Part shown: positions 12,318 to 25,579 of the stretch, one piece after another
How positions within the stretch are numbered: the first letter of the stretch is position 1
Layout: every line of letters begins with the position of its first letter
Source of the DNA: Saksenaea vasiformis B4078
Lineage: Eukaryota > Mucoromycota > Mucoromycetes > Mucorales > Saksenaeaceae
Length of the DNA: 64,000 nt
Assembly (NCBI GenBank): GCA_000697055.1
Contig: JNDT01002364.1
Coordinates: 62,001-126,000, forward strand
Reading direction: 5' to 3'
The notes under the pieces: generated by a model
What the model was told of the DNA's origin: nothing
What the model saw: only the letters and a program-made list of their open reading frames with translations
Database searches by the model: none
Translations under genes and position numbers: made by a program

Positions 12318-14359
12318 TTAACACATGGGCACATTGACAGCCAATCCTCCCTGACTTGTCTCTTTGTATTTGGACATCATGTCCAGACCTGTCTGCCGCA
12401 TTGTTTCGATCACCTGGTCCAGAGACACCCGGTGATCACCCTCACCGTTTAATGCGAGCTGCGCTGCTGCAATTGCCTTGACTGCAGCCAATGCATTACG
12501 CTCGATACAGGGCACCTGTACCAAGCCAGCAATCGGGTCACACGTTAGCCCTAAGTTATGTTCCTTTAGACAGTTTAGTCTCTGGGTTCTCTTTCTTCAT
12601 GTTGCCACCTACCATGCCAATTTCTGCTGCGTTTTCGACCTGGTCCACTGTACCACCCATCACAGCTGTAAACCCTGCCGCAGCCATTGAACAGGCCACA
12701 CCCACTTCTCCTTGACAACCCACTTCGGCCGCTGTAATGTAGGAAATAACCACTTAGTTTCGTTCCTAAATAATTGCCGTGCTATCTTACCTGAAATGCT
12801 TGCACCGCGTTTGTACAACATACCAATAGCCGCGGTTGTCAACAAGAACTCCATGACATCCCTTTCAGGATGCTCTGAAATGAATTCTAGATAATACTTC
12901 AAAACGGAAGGAATTGTGCCTGCAACAATATATACTTAGTCATCTACACAGCTTGTCCATTTCCCTTTTCCCACCTGCTGCTCCATTAGTAGGTGCTGTA
13001 ACTACTCGACCGCCGCACGCATTTTCTTCATTAACAGCGATTGCATAAACGGAAAGATAGTCAAGCGCTATTGAAATGCGTTAGCAACACACATCATCCA
13101 GAATCTTGGCGGTTTCGTTTTACCTGGCAAAAAGAAACGTTTACGGCGTCGTTTTGGTAGCACGGACAAAGACAGTGGATATGCATTGGATGGCGTTTCG
13201 ATGGAGGTTCCAGATGAGGGTATTTGGCTATCACTGTACTCGCTTCTGGTTACCACTGGGCCATAAAGGCCTTTGAGTAATTTTCCATAAAGCTGCGGAG
13301 CACGGCGCCTGACATTCAGTTTGCCTGGTAAATATTCTAGAAAGAGGTTGGCCACGCATATAAAGTTTTCGAATTTCGTTTACCATCTGGTGATGCCATG
13401 ACACCATTACGAATACTTTCATCCATAGTGTTCCAAATATTCAAGATCTTACGACGGATTTCTTCTGGCGTGGACCATTTAAGTTCGTTTTCGTAAACAA
13501 CTTGCGCAATCGTCATGTCCTCACGACGGCATACTTCCAAAAGTTCCTCCGCATTTTTGAAGGGTAATGCAACCACTGCAACGTCCTGTTCTCGTCGTTC
13601 TGCCATTGCCTTCTCTTTGTTTTCTTGCTTATAGTAGACATTCTCACCATGGTCTAGTTGCGTTTCATTGTTCACCACAAAGCCGCCACCGATGCTAAAA
13701 TACTCGTTCGTGGCAATCATATTTGTATCACGATCGTATGCACAAAACCGAAGTCCATTGGGATGTTGTGGCAACGTCTTAAAATAGTTGAAGATCAGAT
13801 GCTTCTCGGGATCGAAATGGATACGGTGCGTGCCATCCAGCCGGATCGATTTAGTAGTATAGATATCTTCTACGCGCGATTTAATCGTGGACGTCTCAAC
13901 CCTATATTTCAGTTTCAGTTTCCGTTACTCGTTCCTTTCCCATTTCTTTTTTACTTGTCTGGCGTTTCTCCTTCAATCCCCATTAAGATGGCATCAGGTG
14001 TACCGTGGCCAATTCCCGTCAACGCGAGCGAACCATACATATCTGGAACTGTCAGATAAGCTGAGAATGAAATACTTATCTTTACCAACACGGAGCGTGT
14101 GAACTTTCTCGAGAACTTGGTGCTCCTTCAAGTCATGCATGAAGATTTTGGCAGCACGCATAGGGCCAACAGTATGGGATGAAGAGGGGCCAACACCGAT
14201 GGAAAATAGATCGAACATGGAAACAACCGCATGATGCTCGGCAGTAGGATCCGGCTTTGACAAGCTCGATGTGTTGGCGCTAGGTGTTGTGAACTTTCTG
14301 GCGGTCTGGAGTGACAGCCATGGTCTTGTCACTCGAATATGTTTACTCAATGACAACAT
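12318..14359 (-). CDS. Single-chain iron-sulfur L-serine dehydratase
   Basis: Converts L-serine to pyruvate and ammonia with a [4Fe-4S] cluster rather than PLP. Eight exons: 14359-14086, 14048-13955, 13901-13384, 13336-13124, 13067-12975, 12919-12791, 12731-12613 and 12563-12318, for 561 aa, longer than bacterial SdaA because of an N-terminal extension and insertions. The beta-like domain has '[16 protein letters not shown]' and '[16 protein letters not shown]'. The alpha-like domain has 'VRRRAPQLY', '[11 protein letters not shown]' and the cluster-binding cysteines in '[11 protein letters not shown]' and 'GLTCDPI', then '[11 protein letters not shown]'. The first 30 residues ([20 protein letters not shown]) look like a mitochondrial presequence, so pyruvate would be made in mitochondria. 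It diverges from the uL23 gene with 457 bp between starts. Confidence 0.95.
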
Positions 14360-14816
14360 AAAAAAAAAGATGGAAAGAAAGAAAAAGAAGTGAAAAAGGA
14401 AGGTCCCTCTGGTGAAAAGTTATAATTGCTGATGTTCCAGAAAAAGAAATATCAGGAGTTGGTAACTCCGGCTATCTTTACAAGGGACACAAACAGCGGA
14501 AAAAATGACAACTGGACGTCGTGTAAACAAAACTGAATATATGTTAGATAAGCTGGAATTATTGCAGACTAAGTTTATCTCCGAGCCTTTCTACATTTCG
14601 CAAGAAGAAGATTGTCTAGAAGGCTCGCCCGGTTTTCTCGGTTTGATTCTCCGCCACCGTCCGAACCGTACGGGGAAATCGGGAACATCTGGTCCGGGGA
14701 GATTGCTGTGGTGAGAGGAAGTGCTCAGATTAGCTGTGCGCCCGCTGTGCCAGCGCAGTTCAGTAAGGTCCATCCATTACCATGGCTAGTTCTTTCTCTT
14801 TCCTACTACATTCATA
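14360..14816. promoter_or_regulatory. Divergent promoter region, serine dehydratase / uL23
   Basis: A 457-bp intergenic region between opposing start codons. It contains a GC-rich stretch near 14620-14710 and pyrimidine runs close to the uL23 start. An open frame at 14505-14714 has no recognisable similarity and is ignored. Individual control elements could not be assigned. Confidence 0.5.
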
Positions 14817-15458
14817 ATGGCACCCACGAGCAAAGCTGGTGCGTGTGTATGATTCTTTAGCACGGATGGATGGGGAAAAAACTCAACCAAATACAACTTT
14901 TTTAGCCGCTCCCAAGAAAGCTCTTGATGCCAAGAAGGCCGCCCTTAAGGGTGTCCATGGCAAAGCTGTCCGTAAGATCCGTACCTCGACACATTTCCAT
15001 CTTCCCAAGACCTTGAAGTTGGCTCGCAAGCCCAAGTATGCTCGCAAGTCCATTCCCCACGCCCCTCGCATGGACCAGTACCGTGTCGTTCGCTATCCCT
15101 TGAACACCGAAACGTCGATGAAGAAGATTGAGGAACACAACACCTTGACCTTCATCGTGGATGTCAAGGCTAACAAGAGACAGATCAAGGATGCCGTTAA
15201 GAGACTCTACGACGTCGAGGCTGCCAAGATCAACACTCTTATCAGGTAATATAAAATAGAAGAAAAGATAGCGTCAGGAACAATGACTTAATCATGTTCC
15301 CTTCGTTCCTAGACCTGATGGTTACAAGAAGGCCTACGTTCGTTTGACCGCTGATGTCGATGCATTGGACGTTGCCAATAAGGTAAGAACAAAGAGAGAG
15401 AGAAGAAGAGAAGAAGAAGGCTCACAGTTCATTTCCTTTTTAGATTGGTTTCATCTAA
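14817..15458 (+). CDS. 60S ribosomal protein uL23 (L23a/L25)
   Basis: A large-subunit ribosomal protein near the polypeptide exit tunnel, and in eukaryotes a contact for SRP. Exons 14817-14838 (only 22 nt, with the ATG), 14906-15245, 15313-15382 and 15444-15458 give 148 aa. The Lys/Ala-rich N-terminal extension is followed by '[20 protein letters not shown]', '[17 protein letters not shown]', '[17 protein letters not shown]' and '[18 protein letters not shown]', ending 'NKIGFI'. The last coding exon is five codons. The 5'-proximal intron right after the start is common in fungal ribosomal protein genes. It converges with the eS12 gene (162 bp between stops). Confidence 0.97.
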
Positions 15459-15620
15459 AGTCGCATTGTGCTTTTTCTCTTGTAAAACTATTTAAAATAA
15501 AAACCGTTTCGTACGCTATGAATGGATGACTTAAATTAATGCAAACACGTATCGTTTGTAACAAGAAAGTGCAGTACAACACAAGGTCATTTATTAAGTA
15601 AGAATGTGTTAAAGGGACTC

Positions 15621-16172
15621 TTAACGGGTCTTGAAGTCTAAATAGAATGGTTAGTGTTTCTGATCTATCTTTCCTGTTCATCTTTCCGTGGCAACTTACA
15701 GTCCAACAACACATTCATAGCCTCGGATTCCTCACCAAAATCGGTGACGGCAACACAGGCACAGGCGACAACCTTGCGAGCGTTACCCTCACGATCGATC
15801 TTGCAAAGACCAGCCCATTCACCAAGCTTCTTGGCATCAGACACCTTGATGAGATTGATGTTGTGCTCAGCACAAAGGGCCTCAACCAACTTGAGGTATT
15901 CACCTTCGGTGCAAGACTCGCAAAGGACAGCCAAGTGAGCCTGACGTCTACATAAGGGAGTCAATAACCCGCCGTCCTCTTTTTTTATTTTTTATTGGCT
16001 GTTACCTGTCCAAAGCCTTGACGGCTTCCTTCAAACCACGAGCAAGACCATCGTGGACAAGGGCACGACGCAAAACTTCCTGAAGAGCTTCCTCAACGGA
16101 CATTTGACCTTTGACGGCCTCAGCGGCAACTTCGACTTCTTGAGTCTCCATGACAACTTCCTCGGCAGACAT
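15621..16172 (-). CDS. 40S ribosomal protein eS12
   Basis: A small-subunit beak protein. Exons 16172-16006, 15947-15700 and 15637-15621 (17 nt) give 143 aa. The acidic start '[18 protein letters not shown]' is followed by the L7Ae-type fold: '[19 protein letters not shown]', '[20 protein letters not shown]', '[20 protein letters not shown]' and '[20 protein letters not shown]'. It ends 'CYFKTR' after joining the micro-exon, which is typical of eS12. It lies tandem behind the Pumilio gene on the same strand, 379 bp away. Confidence 0.97.
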
Positions 16173-16551
16173 TTCGGTTCTTTTTTCTTCCTAACATAGT
16201 GAAATCGTTCAGATCCATTGTTCTATTCATTTATCCATCCATCCATCCACCGTAAATGCAAACATACGTTAAGGGAACGCGGGATAAAAAGAGAGGAAGG
16301 TTGGCTCCAACGATAAAATGTTAGGTCCTAACGCTCACGCCTGCCCCCACCCTCGCCGGCAGTGATGAAAGTCCGGTGAAAAACAGTTTGTCAATTTTTG
16401 TCCGACTCGGATCACGAGTAATCAACCCGGGACCATAAGAGAGGTCCTTTAAGCATCTCTCGTCTTTATATATTTATAAACAATAGCCTTTACAAAATGT
16501 ACGATACAAGATAGGGTATATAAAATTATTAAAAATAGAAGGATTTTTTTT
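16173..16551 (-). promoter_or_regulatory. 3' flank of Pumilio gene and eS12 promoter
   Basis: Between two minus-strand genes. It contains AT-rich 3' sequence near 16460-16550, a GC-rich block near 16333-16365 ('cctgcccccaccctcgccgg') and a CCAT-repeat 'ccatccatccatcca' at about 16235-16249. No gene is recognisable. Confidence 0.5.
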
Positions 16552-17249
16552 TCATTGATCTTCTTGCGTCTGCTGCGGATTTGTATTAGTATTTTGTAAT
16601 AGTTTCTGCATGAGCCTGTCCACTTGAGCCATGTCTGGGATTTGCATCGATTGGGACTGCGTGCCAGTAGCAGCTGTCATGGCTGCTGCATACATATTGG
16701 CCATCATGGCAACGGCCTGCGAGTTCTGTAACCATGGGCTTTCCTCCAATGGCGGACGTACGTCTTCCTGTCTCTCTTCTTCCCCGTCTCCGTTTTCTTC
16801 GTTTTGTTGCTCCAGTTCATCCAGTAACTTTTTATAGGCTGGTACATTCTGTACCTTGAGTCGTGCAATGGATTCCATCACCTTTCGCATAACGGCGTCT
16901 CTCCTTTCTAGCTGCGGAATACCCAGGATTTTTTGTATAAGACCGGCTCCTTGTACTTGGTCCTTAATAATATCATCCAGGATATCAGCATCATAGAATA
17001 CAGCGTTGAGTAACATGGAGCGCGCATCTGGTTCATGCTGTTGGTTCAGAACTTTGAAAATAGTGACGGATCCGAATTTGTGCTTGCATAGCTTTCCCAG
17101 ATAGGGCAATAAACGAGGACACAACACACGATAACGACCTGGAAGCTCAGATGTGTCAAGCAGCCAAGTAAGAAGTAGGGTCCCATTTGCATTGGTTGTC
17201 AACAAAACAGCGTTCTGCACAATGGCAGCAGCAACATACACCTACATAT

Positions 17250-17307
<58 letters not shown>

Positions 17308-20092
17308 GCACACGCACACGCACACTCGTCAGCCAACCAATGAGACAATCGGGTTTTCTTTTTTTTTTTACCTTTTGCTCTGTTGTTACCATCGGGTTTT
17401 CCAGAATGGCACGTACCGAGCGCGCACCAAACCGTCCTTGACCAATTTCCCAACACTTGTCTACAATTGCATGAAAAATATACTGATTGTGGTTTGGCCC
17501 CATGCGCAAACAACATTGCACAACATAGTTTCCGAACTGGTCCAGCAAGAGTAATGGTACGTAGGGCGCAATATTGGCACAAATCAGTTCTATCTAAAGA
17601 AAGGGTCCCATGATCAATCTCTTTTTCATTTTTTTTTGTCTGGTTACCTGCTTTTCCGAGTTAGCGTGGTCGATAATTTTTTGTGCTGCCCATGTCCCAT
17701 TTTTGTGAACACCGATCGAAGCCAAAAGAGGTGCGATGCGTTGCAGCATCATTTCTTTTGTTGTCTCACTGCAGTACTCGAAAAGTTTTTGAACAACGGT
17801 GTTACCAATGTAATCTATGTACCGTCAGTTACGCAAGAAGTCGTTTTATGAACTGTATTATTTACCACTACATAGCTCTACGACTTCTTCCATTGATTCT
17901 GCTGCGATGACCTCTACATCTCCCAATGCTTGGCCAGAATCGAGACCTTTGCGTATTTCACGTAACCGTAAAGGTTCTATTTTTCTATCCGAACCAAGTT
18001 CAGGCACAGCGGGTATGACAGAACAGTAGGCAACAGGATCACGTTCCACTATAACGAAAGAAAATTGGGTTTATTTTGTTTGGTTTTTCTTTTTGAAAAG
18101 AAAAAATATTCACTTACCATGAAGTTGATCAATCGTTTGACCGAGTTGTTGCATAATAAATCGTCGCTCTGCTTCGATCGCGTGATACAGGCTGGTAGGT
18201 TCTGTTTCGGAGAGAGTTTGTTCTTCCTGTCCCGATGCATGCATCATCATCCGGGTCATCATCATGGCTGTGGCCCATTGCGTGGCCTGATAAGATTCGG
18301 GTGTATTTGTCATGGCGGGTTGGATGACAAAATCATCGGTTTCGATATGGTTGTTGGCTGGTACTTTGGCAAATCCAATGCGGACAACCCCTGTACCCGG
18401 TCCAAGTACTTCTTTGTTCTGTAACATTTTACGTGCACGTACAGCATCTTCCTGAAGTTCAAAATTAACAAAGCCGCAGTTTTTGTGAGACAGTACTCGG
18501 ACCGATTCAATCGATCCAAAAGGCTGAAATAATGACCGCAGTGTCGCCGGGCTTGTATTGAGCGGTATATTGCCGATCCCTGTGTAATCAATCATGAGAT
18601 TTTCCAATACAAAATAAAATTATTTCATCTTACACAATGCACGCGTGGGCCCCTGAGCGTTTGGACCAGCCTCATTGGAAAGAGCCATGGCCAAGTTGAC
18701 ATCCGCTTTTCCAAAGCCTACACGCACTGTTGTTCCTGCGACCTGATTTCCCAACCTTGTTTCCAAATCTGTTTTGGCCGCGATAGCGCTATCAATCGTA
18801 GTGAAGTTGACAAACGCGCATTCTTTGTCCGAAAGGATCCGGGCGCTCTCCACTGGACCATAACAAGAGAAGAGTTGAATCAGATCAGGTACGCTTAACG
18901 CAGGGTTTATGTTTCCCAACCAGAGAGCACGGGAACACGTTTGTGATGTTTCAGCACTCGGAGGAGCGTACATGTCCTGTTCCGAGGTCCATGTGGACGG
19001 TTTGACAGAACTTTGGGTTTCCGCAGCCGATGTTGCAGAGAGACCAGACGGTGATGCTGATGTTTTTTCCAATAAATTATCCAACGGCGCAGACGGTGTC
19101 ATCCGGTATAACATTTCTTTACTTAGATCAAACAAGTTGCCGCTACTACGGGTACTGCGAAGCAAGCGTGCTTGCTGCTGTTGTTCTTGGTGCTGTTGCT
19201 GGTCGGGACACGGAAATCGGTCTTCAAGATCCGGTTGCAGTCGCTGGAACGTCATGTCGAATGGCGCGAATGAAGAGGATGACGGTGGAAGTGTCATGGA
19301 AGGAAACGGTGGTAACGAAGGCTGAAATGCCACATTGTCTGTCATGCCTACGCTAGCAGCCCGCGGACGATGCTGCGCAGCTCTCATTTGGGAAGCGAAG
19401 GGGCTGAATGGTTGTAAAGGCTTCGTCAGATCGCTCTTGTCCAAAGGTACGCGAGAAGCAACGGTGTGTGCTCTATTACGTGCAGGAGTGATCCGTCTGC
19501 TATGATCGGTGAAGTAGGAAGTGGTGGTGACGCTATGATCTGAAGCTGTCATAATGGAAGCCGTCGACCGACCGTCACTATCGCTATCGTCGTTCAATCC
19601 CAGGGAAGCCAGTGTACTGGCAATGGTACTTGATTCATTTTCATCGATGGAACCAGGACCACGGTAAGACGTGAATCCTGAGCGGAACAAACCGGCACCA
19701 CCTAGAACATCTGCCACAGAGGAGGAGGATCCTGATCGGTGCCTTGCTCGGGCCGTGGATGTCGCGGTGGTGGTTGAAGTAACCACAGGGTTTGGTAGAG
19801 TACCGTATATATGGTTAGTATAAAAGAACGAAGATGGTTGAACGGGCATTGTATCTGCGCGAGAACGTCTGGCATGTCTTGCATCGGGAGCAAATGTTTG
19901 GCTTTGCTCACTGAAAGCAGACCTACGGTTTCCTAGGTTACAATATCACTTTATCTGTCCAACAAACCTTGAAGTCATTGTAGGCAAAGAGGAAGGAGGC
20001 GGTGGTGGAGTTGCTGACGATCTTGGAGGTACTGGCGCTGACATATAGGAGGAATAGATGCGGCTGGTATCGGAGGGCCACGTAGATTCCAT
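16552..20092 (-). CDS. Pumilio-family RNA-binding protein with two RRMs (Jsn1/Puf1-like)
   Basis: A predicted post-transcriptional regulator binding mRNA 3' UTRs. Seven exons: 20092-19968, 19922-18634, 18579-18118, 18048-17866, 17814-17648, 17593-17372 and 17241-16552, for 1045 aa. The first ~370 residues are Ser/Pro/Thr-rich and likely disordered. Two RRMs follow, each opening similarly ('ALWLGNINPALSVPDLIQLF' and 'ALWIGNIPLNTSPATLRSLF') and each with an FVNF RNP1-like strand. Puf repeats begin near residue 655: 'YIGNTVVQKLFEYCS', 'HKNGTWAAQKIIDHA', 'LDQFGNYVVQCCLR', 'GRFGARSVRAILEN', 'NANGTLLLTWLLD', 'HKFGSVTIFKVLNQ'. The C-terminal ~100 residues are Gln/Asn/Glu-rich. The RRM+Puf order matches yeast Jsn1/Puf1 and Puf2. 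The intron at 17242-17371 holds a (CA)n microsatellite. The 5' exon join (donor 'gtttgt') is the least certain part. Confidence 0.9.
17244..17325 (+). repeat. (CATA)n/(CA)n microsatellite inside a Puf-gene intron
   Basis: 'cata' repeats grade into about 20 CA units and then degenerate 'cacg' units. It lies wholly in the last intron of the Pumilio gene and takes up most of it. Confidence 0.95.
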
Positions 20093-21118
20093 CCCAGGAA
20101 AGAAAAAGGAAAGAGCCAAGGAAGAAGAGGAAAGCGGTACGCGAACCAACGTTTACAAAAAAAAAAAAAAAAAAGAGATATCGTTTCAAGTGACGTAGAT
20201 GCGGCAGGATGACCAAAAGTACATTTTAAACGACTGCAGATAAAGTGTGCTAGCTGGGAAAAACCCAGCGGAAGGAAGTATCCATTGCCTAAAATAGCGG
20301 CTACTATGCAAGGACGCTCATCTTGTAGTAGTGTAGTGTAAACTAACTTATCAACAGACCTTGTTTGTTGCTACGCCCTAGGCAAAAAAGAAAAAGGTTT
20401 TTTTAATGTTCAGGCAAAATGGGATGTATACAAGGTTTTGTTCCTAATTAAGTCGGTGCCGCTTTAGTGGCGGTAACATTGAATCCACTTTTTGGGGTGG
20501 AGAATATAATAGTAAAATAATTGGCTTTGTTGATGGCTGCAAACATGCAGCAGCCTGTCGTCATCTATGCATTATGAATTGTGGATAGTTTAACAGAGTA
20601 TTTATTAAGAAACATGGATGAACGACTTGATCAAATAGCTTTCATTTGTAGATCTTGTATGTCAGGTCGAGATTTTGTTCGACGGTCCCCGATAAGCCGC
20701 ACTGTTTCTCAAACAAACAGCATTTAGCCCGCGCCTGACGCGTAAATGTTGTCTTTTGTCAGCCATAGATAACGTCAAAAGCCACCTCGAACGTGTTGGG
20801 TTTATCTCCGGAGCTTGCGTTGAGCGGTGTATCCTTGTCATTTATTTTGTCAGCAGGAAAAAAAGCAAGAAACATAGTTTCTGCTGCAATCTCTTTCTTT
20901 ATCCGGTAACATTCATTAGTTCTAGAATCTTCATAGTGCAACGCCTCGTTCAATAGCTATTTGCACTGCTGCTAGCTTCTATCTCTAATTGCAATGTTAT
21001 CGAAGCATGGTTCTACTGCCCACATGTCGACCTTCCTCCCATTTTTTATGCCAAAAAGCGATAGACCCAGTGGATTCGTCAGAAAGCAGTCTGTCACTGG
21101 TATCGAGGACTTTCTTTT
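20093..21118. other. Intergenic: Puf-gene promoter and spacer
   Basis: About 1 kb with no supportable gene. A run of about 15 A lies at 20158-20174, just upstream of the Puf gene. Short open frames (e.g. 20756-20956) are not similar to anything I recognise. The right end is the 3' flank of the minus-strand SDR gene. Confidence 0.6.
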
Positions 21119-21986
21119 TTAGTTTATGTGGAGAAATTCTGTCGCATGAATTCCAAATGTTTCCCAAAAGTCATCTGAGTTCAACCTAGGTTCAACATCA
21201 CCACGCTCCACAATGGCTTCTAATGTCCCTTCTCCCAAAGCCTCACGGCAGTCTTCATCTTCTTGTGCCAAACGTCTTGCTATGTCTACTTGTTCTTCGT
21301 TTCCCCAACTAAGAAACAGCTGCATCCAATCGTAACAACCTCCGTCTGTCAAAATCCATCGTTCCCCTTTCCGAAAATGTCGATGGACCGCTATGACGGC
21401 GCGTGCAACGTCGTTGCCATGAATCAAATGGAGTTGCCGTGCCAGTAATTTGCTGCGGATTCTATCTCTAGTAGCAAACCTTGAAACCCAATTGCGGGGT
21501 TGTCTAAGGATCCATGAGGCGTTGATTTTTTAATATTTCTTTTTTCATTTACCGTTGACTCCCCCACAGCCCTGCAAGGTGAAGGACAGATCCTCCTCTT
21601 TCGATTACAATCGTTTCTGCGCTGGACCGCTCAGCAGACGTGTCCATCGGACTATGTCGATCATTTTGCTTTGAATTCTGAAATGGTCGCGTAGAGGAAA
21701 GCAGTATCCATTGAGTAGAACCATAATTTGCTTCATAAGCATCCATAAGCGCGGTCATAACGCTTTCCTGCAGAACAGGAAATGTCACAAGAACAGTGGA
21801 GGCAGGAGGCAGCTTCGTTACGTCCACCACAGCATCGCTTTGCGGCAATGTCCATGGAATGGTGTTTTGCCTGCCATCGCGTGTGGTAGCCGCATAGCTA
21901 AGCTCCGACTGGTCAAGCTGTTCCCTAAGGAACTGGCCCGTCCATCCTAAGCCCAGAATGAGTATGGAGATCTTGTCTTGGGCCAT
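21119..21986 (-). CDS. Atypical short-chain dehydrogenase / NAD-dependent epimerase-like protein
   Basis: A Rossmann-fold protein of about 272 aa in two exons, 21986-21553 and 21503-21119. The N-terminal 'ISILILGLGWTGQFLREQL' is the dinucleotide-binding G-x-G-x-x-G strand-turn-helix. 'VLHLAGLWG' and 'LIHGNDVARAVIAVHR' match the later core of extended/atypical SDR proteins such as the YeeZ group. The canonical YxxxK catalytic pair is not evident, so it may bind NAD(P) without ordinary SDR chemistry. Substrate unknown. It diverges from the ATP sulfurylase gene with 200 bp between starts, which suggests a shared promoter but not necessarily a shared pathway. Confidence 0.75.
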
Positions 21987-24014
<2,028 letters not shown>

Positions 24015-24725
24015 GAGCAAGATGTACATAAATGCAATAAAACGCAAAAAGGATTTATTTCGTCATAGCTAAAGGAAACCGCGTGGTCATTGTACGGAAA
24101 TGGACAATAATTCATACGACTTTGCTGTCCTTCAATGGCACGCGAGGTTTTTAACTGCCGCATCTGTGGTGCTGCTGAATTTGTACTATTGCGTGAAGGT
24201 GTTTTGGCTAGGTGATGGCGTCTGTCACCCACCTTATGGTGACCCAATTGTGACGCAATAAAATACACTCACAATGTGGAGGTCTCCCATCCCATCTATA
24301 CTCTCTCGCATCCCTCCACCTCTCTTCTTCTCGGACCTCTACCCCTCTCGCGCCCCAAAAAAAAACCACCCCGCAAATTTTCCTTATCCGATCGATACTG
24401 AATACTAACGATAGTAACACAGTGTCAGTATCAGCATCGGCATCCGCCTCGACATCGATTACAGTGCCAGTGTCAGTGCCGTCGTCGTCGTTGTCTCGTC
24501 CATAGATATCATCGATCATCAAGCAAGCAATGCTGCAAGAGAGGCTCAGATACTTGAGCGCACACTGCTTACGCTTGGGCAAGAGAGACCAAAGAATACC
24601 ACACTCGCCTATAAAAAAGACAGGAGCTGTTTATGGTAAATAATATAAAAGTACAGACAAGCAAGCTTGCAAGTTTGCATTGCTTGCATGGATCATAATA
24701 ACAGTAATAATAAATCCGCTCTTAA
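24015..24725. other. Intergenic with low-complexity repeats
   Basis: No gene could be supported. A short plus-strand frame at 24136 (MAREVFNCRICGAAEFVLL) carries a CxxC but only 26 codons. On the minus strand, 24420-24500 is a GTC/GAT-type trinucleotide-rich tract that translates to alternating D/A/T; an open frame across it (24208-24582) has no known similarity. Confidence 0.4.
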
Positions 24726-24729
24726 GCAA

Positions 24730-25330
24730 TTTTGTATGGACAATCATAACGGATGCATTGCGACGGAGAAGAAATTGCTACGCTTCCTGGGGGAGTGTGT
24801 CACGACAGGGCTTTGACCTAGCTTGCCCAATACAACGCAACCAATCGTGCCTTTGATGCATGTGGCATCAACATCACTAAGTTTCACGCTGGCCGCGGCA
24901 GCGGCGCTCAACATGCAGAAGTTGATGGCGCCACCGAGGACCAGCTGCGCCGCCACAGCCGCTGGAACATGGAGAGCATGGAGATGTGCTATCTGACCTC
25001 GCTGCCTCGTTCGTCCTTTCGGATCATGAATGGATTCTCTGGAAACAAGGGCAACTATTGGATCCGAGAGCGAACCTGCGCTCCCCAGAGAGCCTCCAGA
25101 AGAAGGTGTTCCCGAAGACCGTGCTTGCGAATGCGAGTACTCGATTTGCGCCGAGGCCTTTCTATCGCTGCTGATCACTATGCGGCGCATCCTCTTGGAA
25201 GACGCGGTCATTTTCCGCCTGGGGCACGGTGACAACCGAAATCAGACTCTGGAGTTTAAGCTGCACATTCCCTGGAATCTTTGTCGTCTTCCGCGAAGAC
25301 AGCTGTATCATTCCAGTGAACACTGTTGAC
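24730..25330 (+). pseudogene. Broken Crypton/Ndc10-type tyrosine recombinase fragment
   Basis: Three plus-strand frames carry consecutive pieces of one protein. (1) 24732-24815, 'NGCIATEKKLLRFLGECV', resembles the N-terminal segment of this family. (2) 24850-25075, 'THAGRGSGAQ'-like stretch read here as 'FHAGRGSGAQHAEVDGATED', then 'QLRRHSRWNMESMEMCYLTS' and 'LPRSSFRIMNGFSGNKGNY'. (3) In a shifted frame, 'RSPESLQKKVFPKT', and in a third frame 'AFLSLLITMRRILLEDA'. The H-x-G-R / R..RW / Y.LP pattern is that of the Ndc10 domain II-like, Crypton-derived recombinases of fungi. A stop after the first piece, a missing central part (a small deletion relative to the family) and two frame changes show it is dead. 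Confidence 0.7.
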
Positions 25331-25407
25331 GATCAAAAAATACTCTTGGACTACATTCGGTTCACTTGGTGCTTCAAGTCAAGGATATAAACTTTCTTAA
25401 AAGAATA

Positions 25408-25579
25408 CAGTGCTCCCCCCCCCCCCCCCCCCTCTAATTTCAAAGGCTCGGTTCCTTGCAAAATGCTTGAAAATTGCGGGTTTTGATATTCGAGAGAGGG
25501 CATTATGCACTATATTTTCTGGCGGTAGATCTAAAATCCCTTGAAAAAACCGGGTTTTGAGATTATAGAGGGCGTACTG
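25408..25579. mobile_element. Pogo-like MITE with TA target-site duplication
   Basis: A 172-bp element bounded by TA at 25406-25407 and 25580-25581. It begins CAGT and ends ACTG. The left end (CAGTGC, an 18-C run, then TCTAATTTCAAAGG.TCGGTT) and the reverse complement of the right end (CAGTACGCCCTCTATAATCT, then CAAAACCCGGTT) are imperfect inverted repeats of about 40 bp, apart from the C-run. A second right-end-like copy ('gcgggttttgatattcgaga', 25476-25495) is present as an internal direct repeat. CAGT ends with a TA duplication are typical of Tc1/mariner pogo-group elements. It has no coding capacity. Confidence 0.75.

Noticed and set aside
14505..14714. Small plus-strand ORF between serine dehydratase and uL23
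   Set aside because: No similarity, no splice partners, and it sits in the expected promoter of a ribosomal protein gene.
25415..25432. C-run as a sequencing artefact
   Set aside because: The exact length may be unreliable, but the run lies inside an element whose opposite arm has CCC at the same place, so a real C-rich site expanded in this copy is more likely.
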